Shown here: positions 55,068 through 59,141 of the stretch, in pieces
Layout of the letters: every line of letters begins with the position of its first letter
How positions within the stretch are numbered: the stretch's first letter is position 1
Assembly (NCBI GenBank): GCA_026393855.1
Contig: JAPKZJ010000123.1
Coordinates: 1 to 59,141, forward strand
Origin: Candidatus Aminicenantes bacterium
GTDB lineage: Bacteria > Acidobacteriota > Aminicenantia > Aminicenantales > UBA4085
DNA length: 59,141 nt
Direction of reading: 5' to 3'
Made by a program: the position numbers and the translations under genes
Notes under the pieces: generated by a model
What the model was told of the DNA's origin: nothing
Databases searched by the model: none
The model's input: only the letters and a program-made list of their open reading frames with translations

Positions 55068-57509
55068 ATGGAACCGAACGGCGAATCGCTGGAAACCCTC
55101 AAAACGCTGCCGCTTATTCCGCTTCGCGACCTGGTCGTCTTCCCGGCCACCCTCGTCCCGTTCACCATCGGCCGACCCTCGTCCATCCTGGCCCTGGAGA
55201 AGTCGGCCGATACCGACCGGATGATCGTCCTATCGGCCCAGATGGACCCGACCCTGGACAACCCCCAGCCCAAGGACATCTACTCGCTGGGGATCACGGC
55301 TAAAGTCATCCGCACCGCCCCCGTCGACGACAAGAACGTCAAGGTCATCGTCGAGGGCAAAAAACGGGCCCGCATCCTCGAGGTCGTCGGGTCGCACCCG
55401 TTCTACCAGGTCCTGATCAAGGAAGTCCGGGTCTACGACGACGGCGGCAAGGAGGCGGCCGAGGAGCTGCGCCAAGTCCTGCCGATGTTCGAGGAATACC
55501 TCAAGTTCAACCAGAATGCCAACGTCCAGGCCATCATTCCGGCCTTGCGCGAACACACCCCCGATCGGATCGCCGACATCATCTCGTCCCATCTCTACCT
55601 GCCGCTGGACGAGAAGCAGAACCTGTTGGAGACGATCAACAGCCTGGAGCGGCTGCGGCGGCTTCGCTTCCTGCTCGAGTCCGAAATCTACCGCCTTCAG
55701 TCTTCGAGCCGCAAGGACGGCCGGGCCGGCGGCAAGCGCAAGACCGCCTTCACCCCGGGCGGCTCCGGCTCTTTGCCGCCGGGAGCCAAGCGGGACGAGC
55801 CGGCCAGCGAGGTCGAGGAACTGCGCAAGAAGGTGGCTGCGGCCAAGATGCCCCCCGACGCCGCCGAAAAGTCCCGCAAGGAACTGGAGCGCCTGGAGAG
55901 CATGCCGCCCATGTCGGCCGAGGCGACCGTTTGCCGCAACTACCTGGACTGGCTGATCGCCCTGCCCTGGATCAAGAAATCCCGCGAGAAGCGGGACCTG
56001 GCCGAGGCCGAGCGCATCCTGAACGAGGATCACTTCGGGCTGGACAAGGTCAAGGAGCGGATCCTGGAATATCTTTCCATCCGCCAGCTGGTCAAGGATC
56101 CCAAGGGGATCATCCTCGGCCTGGTCGGCCCCCCGGGCGTCGGCAAGAGCTCCCTGGCCAAGTCCATCGCCCGCTCCACGGGCCGCAAGTTCGTTCGGCT
56201 GTCGCTCGGCGGCGTGCGGGACGAAGCCGAGATCCGGGGCCATCGGCGGACGTACATCGGCGCCTATCCCGGGCGGATCATCCAGATGATCAAGCGGGCC
56301 GGGACCCGCAACCCGGTCTTTCTGCTCGACGAAGTCGACAAGATGAGCATGGACTTCCGGGGCGACCCGGCTTCGGCCCTGATGGAGGTCCTCGACCCCG
56401 AACAGAACAACGCCTTTCTGGACCATTACATCGACACCGATTTCGACCTCTCCCAGGTCATGTTCGTGGTCACGGCCAACTCCCTGGAGCCCGTGCCGCG
56501 GCCGCTCATCGACCGCATGGAGATCATCCGCATCCCCGGCTACACCGAGGAGGAGAAAATCCAGATCGCGAAGCAGTTCCTGTGGCCCAAGCAGTTAAAG
56601 GCCCACGGGCTGACGGCGGCCAATCTGGCCATCTCCGATTCGGCGCTCGGCCAATTGATCGACGACTATACCCGGGAAGCGGGTGTGCGCAACTTGGAGA
56701 GGGAGATCACCCGCATCTGCCGCAAGGTCGTCAAGCGGGTTGTCCAGAAGGGCAAGGATCGGAAGGAAAAAGTCAGCGTCAAGAACCTGGAGGCCTATCT
56801 CGGCGTGCCCAAGTTCCGGCGCTCGGCCTTGGACTACGAAGACGAAATCGGAGTGGCCATGGGTATGGCCTGGACCGAGTTCGGCGGCGAAATGCTGACC
56901 TTCGAGGCCATGAGGGTTCACGGCAAGGGCACTTTCGTCCTGACCGGGCAGATGGGCGAGGTCATGCAGGAGTCGGCCCAGGCCGCCTTCAGTTATGTCC
57001 GGGCCAAGGTCTTCGAGCTCAACGTGGCCAAGGACGTGACCAAGGACTTCGACATCCATATCCATGTCCCCGAGGGGGCGACTCCGAAGGAAGGCCCTTC
57101 GGCCGGGATCACCATCGCCATCGCCATCCTCTCGCTGCTGACCGAGATCCCGGTCAGCAAGAAGCTGGCCATGAGCGGGGAAATCACTCTGCGGGGCAAG
57201 GTTCTGCCCGTGGGCGGGATCAAAGAGAAGCTGCTGGCCGCCCATCGCGAGGGGATCCGGGAAGCGATCCTGCCGCGGGACAACAAGGCCGACCTGAAAG
57301 ATCTGCCCAAGACCATCCTGCAATCCATGAAGATCCACCTGGTCGAGACGATGGACGACGTTCTCAAGCTCGTTCTGACCAGGGAGCTGCCGCTGGCGCC
57401 CGGCCCGGCCCGGCCCGGCGGCGGCAAGACCGATGTCCGGGCGGGGGAGACCCCGGCCGGTCCGGCCGGCGAGGCCAAGGACAGCCCCGAACCGCCGGTC
57501 ACGCACTAG
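55068..57509 (+). CDS. lon: Lon protease
   Basis: An 813-residue ATP-dependent protease. The N-terminal LON domain starts LPLIPLRDLVVFPATLVPF. A linker of about 40 residues (about 215-255) is rich in Gly, Lys and Ser and unusually long. Walker A is GPPGVGKSSLAKSIA and Walker B PVFLLDEVDKM. The protease domain has the catalytic Ser in PKEGPSAGITIA and Lys in the GKVLPVGGIKEKLLAA segment. The tail is Gly/Pro-rich. It starts right after clpX and would be co-transcribed with it. Confidence 0.96.
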   Translation: MEPNGESLETLKTLPLIPLRDLVVFPATLVPFTIGRPSSILALEKSADTDRMIVLSAQMDPTLDNPQPKDIYSLGITAKVIRTAPVDDKNVKVIVEGKKRARILEVVGSHPFYQVLIKEVRVYDDGGKEAAEELRQVLPMFEEYLKFNQNANVQAIIPALREHTPDRIADIISSHLYLPLDEKQNLLETINSLERLRRLRFLLESEIYRLQSSSRKDGRAGGKRKTAFTPGGSGSLPPGAKRDEPASEVEELRKKVAAAKMPPDAAEKSRKELERLESMPPMSAEATVCRNYLDWLIALPWIKKSREKRDLAEAERILNEDHFGLDKVKERILEYLSIRQLVKDPKGIILGLVGPPGVGKSSLAKSIARSTGRKFVRLSLGGVRDEAEIRGHRRTYIGAYPGRIIQMIKRAGTRNPVFLLDEVDKMSMDFRGDPASALMEVLDPEQNNAFLDHYIDTDFDLSQVMFVVTANSLEPVPRPLIDRMEIIRIPGYTEEEKIQIAKQFLWPKQLKAHGLTAANLAISDSALGQLIDDYTREAGVRNLEREITRICRKVVKRVVQKGKDRKEKVSVKNLEAYLGVPKFRRSALDYEDEIGVAMGMAWTEFGGEMLTFEAMRVHGKGTFVLTGQMGEVMQESAQAAFSYVRAKVFELNVAKDVTKDFDIHIHVPEGATPKEGPSAGITIAIAILSLLTEIPVSKKLAMSGEITLRGKVLPVGGIKEKLLAAHREGIREAILPRDNKADLKDLPKTILQSMKIHLVETMDDVLKLVLTRELPLAPGPARPGGGKTDVRAGETPAGPAGEAKDSPEPPVTH

Positions 57510-57521
57510 GAGGAAACGACC

Positions 57522-58928
57522 ATGCCGAATCAGAGACAAGGGCGCTATAACCGCGGCCCCAAGCCCCACGGCCCCAAAGACCTGCCGCCGGACCCCCGGC
57601 CGGAGTACGAAGAATACGAGCCGCCCCGCGATCCCGAGGGAGTCCATGACTTCGGGTTGATCGAGATGGAAGGCAAGGATCTCAAGGAGGTCCTCAAGAT
57701 CGCCGCCCAGGTCGGGATGGCCGAGGCCGACATCGAGGCCGATAAGGCCAACAAGCACAACCTGATCTTCAAGATCCTGGAGGCCCAGGCCAAACGGCAG
57801 GGCCTGCTCTTCTCGGAGGGCGTCCTGGAATGCCTGGAGGACGGCTTCGGGTTCCTGCGGGCGCCCGAATTCAGCTACCTCCCCAGCCAGGACGATATCT
57901 ACGTCTCGCCCTCGCAGATCCGCAAGTTCCAGTTGCGGACGGGGGACACCATCTCGGGGCTCGTCCGGCCGCCCAAGAACGGGGAGAAGTACTTCGCCCT
58001 GATCAAGATCGAGGCCATCAACTTCATGCTGCCCGACGTCCTGATCGAGCAGCGGCGCAACGTCCACTTCGAGCAGCTGACGCCTCTCTACCCGCACGAG
58101 AAGATCATTCTCCAGGACGGCAACCCGAAGAACCTCAACGCCCGGATCATGGAGCTGCTGACCCCCATCGGCAAAGGTCAGCGAGGCCTGATCGTCTCGC
58201 CGCCCCGGGCCGGCAAGACGACCCTGCTCAAGACGATCGCCAAGTCGATCGAGAAGAACCACCCCGAGATCTTCCTGATCGTTCTGCTCGTGGCCGAGCG
58301 GCCCGAGGAAGTCACGGACTTCCAAAGAAGCGTCGCCGGCGAAGTCGTGGCCTCCACCTTCGACGAGCCGCCCGCCCGCAACGCCCAGGTCGCCAATATC
58401 GTCCTGGAGAAGGCTAAGCGGCTGGTTGAGATCAAGCGCGACGTGGTCATCCTGCTCGACTCCATCACCCGGCTGGCCCGGGCCCACAACGCCATCATCC
58501 CGCCTTCGGGCAAGGTCCTCTCGGGCGGCATCGACGCCAACGCCCTGAACCGGCCCAAGAAGTTCTTCGGTTCGGCCCGCAAGATCGAGGAGGGCGGGAG
58601 CTTGACGATCATCGCCACCGCCCTGGTCGACACCGGGAGCCGGATGGATGAGGTCATCTTCGAGGAGTTCAAGGGCACGGGCAACATGGAGATCAACCTC
58701 GACCGGAGGCTGGTCGACAAGCGGACCTTCCCGGCCATCGACATCAACCGCTCGGCCACCCGCAAGGAAGAGCTCCTCATTGAGGAAACCGAGCTCAGCC
58801 GGACCTGGGTCCTGCGCAAGATCCTGTCCCAGCTCAGCGAGGTCGAGGCCATGGAGCTGCTGATCGAAAAGCTCGGCAAGGCCAAGACCAACCAAGACTT
58901 TCTCAACGCCATGAGCAAGGGGATCTAA
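57522..58928 (+). CDS. rho: Transcription termination factor Rho
   Basis: A 468-residue hexameric RNA helicase. A basic, Pro-rich N-terminal extension (about 1-45) precedes the RNA-binding cold-shock-like domain ([35 protein letters not shown]). Walker A is [15 protein letters not shown], the Q-loop [12 protein letters not shown], Walker [17 protein letters not shown], and the C-terminal [14 protein letters not shown] and [13 protein letters not shown] are diagnostic. AGGAGG precedes the ATG. A classic terminator lies 30 bp after the stop. Confidence 0.97.
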   Translation: MPNQRQGRYNRGPKPHGPKDLPPDPRPEYEEYEPPRDPEGVHDFGLIEMEGKDLKEVLKIAAQVGMAEADIEADKANKHNLIFKILEAQAKRQGLLFSEGVLECLEDGFGFLRAPEFSYLPSQDDIYVSPSQIRKFQLRTGDTISGLVRPPKNGEKYFALIKIEAINFMLPDVLIEQRRNVHFEQLTPLYPHEKIILQDGNPKNLNARIMELLTPIGKGQRGLIVSPPRAGKTTLLKTIAKSIEKNHPEIFLIVLLVAERPEEVTDFQRSVAGEVVASTFDEPPARNAQVANIVLEKAKRLVEIKRDVVILLDSITRLARAHNAIIPPSGKVLSGGIDANALNRPKKFFGSARKIEEGGSLTIIATALVDTGSRMDEVIFEEFKGTGNMEINLDRRLVDKRTFPAIDINRSATRKEELLIEETELSRTWVLRKILSQLSEVEAMELLIEKLGKAKTNQDFLNAMSKGI

Positions 58929-58959
58929 GCCCGAAACGGCGGAATTCTCTCGAACCCCC

Positions 58960-58995
58960 AGCCCCGCTTTTCCGAAAGGGAAGGCGGGGCTTTTT
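58960..58995 (+). terminator. Rho-independent terminator after rho
   Basis: AGCCCCGC pairs with GCGGGGCT; the stem is extended by TTTTCC/GGGAAG pairs around a GAAA loop, and it is followed directly by TTTTT. This is the clearest terminator in the window. Confidence 0.85.
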
Positions 58996-59141
58996 ATTTC
59001 ATCTCCCATCTCCGGGAGATGAGCCCTTTTTTCTCCCGTTTCCGGAAAAAGCCAAGCCGTCGCCCGAAGAGCGAAAGCTCCCGTCGCGGCTCTTGGGCCT
59101 GATGCTGCGCGGGCTTCTGAAGATTGACGGCAACCGGACGG
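58996..59141 (+). other. Window end; possible start of an uncharacterised gene
   Basis: After the terminator there is a short palindrome (ATCTCCC/GGGAGAT, 59001-59020). A rightward frame then stays open to the window edge and reads like protein (RLLGLMLRGLLKIDGNRT), with a candidate ATG at 59102. No ribosome site or family is recognisable in so short a piece. Confidence 0.25.

Noticed and set aside
56595-59009. 804-codon leftward frame opposite lon and rho
   Set aside because: Mirror of two highly conserved genes and crosses the rho terminator; composition is Asp/Leu/Gly-rich without any domain.

Overview
The window looks like chromosome from a high-GC, diderm (Gram-negative-type) bacterium. 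It has a TonB-dependent receptor, an outer-membrane porin, a lipoprotein and signal-peptide-bearing hydrolases. Gene order and style resemble Acidobacteriota/Aminicenantes-like genomes, but that placement is inference; no 16S gene or diagnostic marker is present.

Region 1 (1-8.5 kb) is an accessory island. It is visibly more AT-rich than the rest, has low coding density and contains broken genes. It starts with the right end of an IS21-family element (istB tail) inserted into a SIR2-like gene. Next comes an apparently intact Shedu (DUF4263) defence nuclease on the same strand, a coiled-coil lipoprotein, a cluster of perfect hairpins close to a Rep-like winged-helix protein (a possible plasmid/ICE replication or transfer remnant), an HNH protein, a helicase fragment and a SEC-C protein.

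Region 2 (8.5-20.4 kb) holds a secreted GH127-type beta-L-arabinofuranosidase facing a secreted M28 peptidase, then a phosphate locus: porin-pstS-pstC-pstA-pstB-phoB-phoR. Three 7-base repeats with exact 11-bp spacing upstream of the porin look like a Pho box. No phoU is present.

Region 3 (20.4-30.4 kb) is a sulfur/redox neighbourhood: two cysteine-desulfurase-like PLP enzymes, a two-cysteine DsrC, a CGGC metal-binding protein and a DsrM/DsrK-like membrane module without dsrAB, followed by folK and a TonB receptor.

Region 4 (30.4-46.5 kb) is housekeeping: yraN-cysS; a split saccharopine-pathway pair (LKR, SDH) with a Memo-family gene; hrcA-grpE-dnaK-dnaJ-rsmE-Ser/Thr kinase, in which DnaK lacks its helical lid; pilT; and alaS carrying an in-frame TAG at the conserved Glu of the ELCGG motif.

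Region 5 (46.5-59.1 kb) has a lipid kinase, small membrane proteins, a GT87-like transferase, a TPR protein with a degenerate trypsin-like domain, tRNA-Leu(UAG), then the proteostasis run tig-clpP-clpX-lon and rho with a strong terminator.

Several good sigma70-type promoters (TTGACA-like, 16-18 bp, TATAAT-like) can be read by eye. Several would start transcription within a few bases of the ATG, suggesting leaderless mRNAs. No CRISPR array, rRNA or complete insertion sequence was seen.
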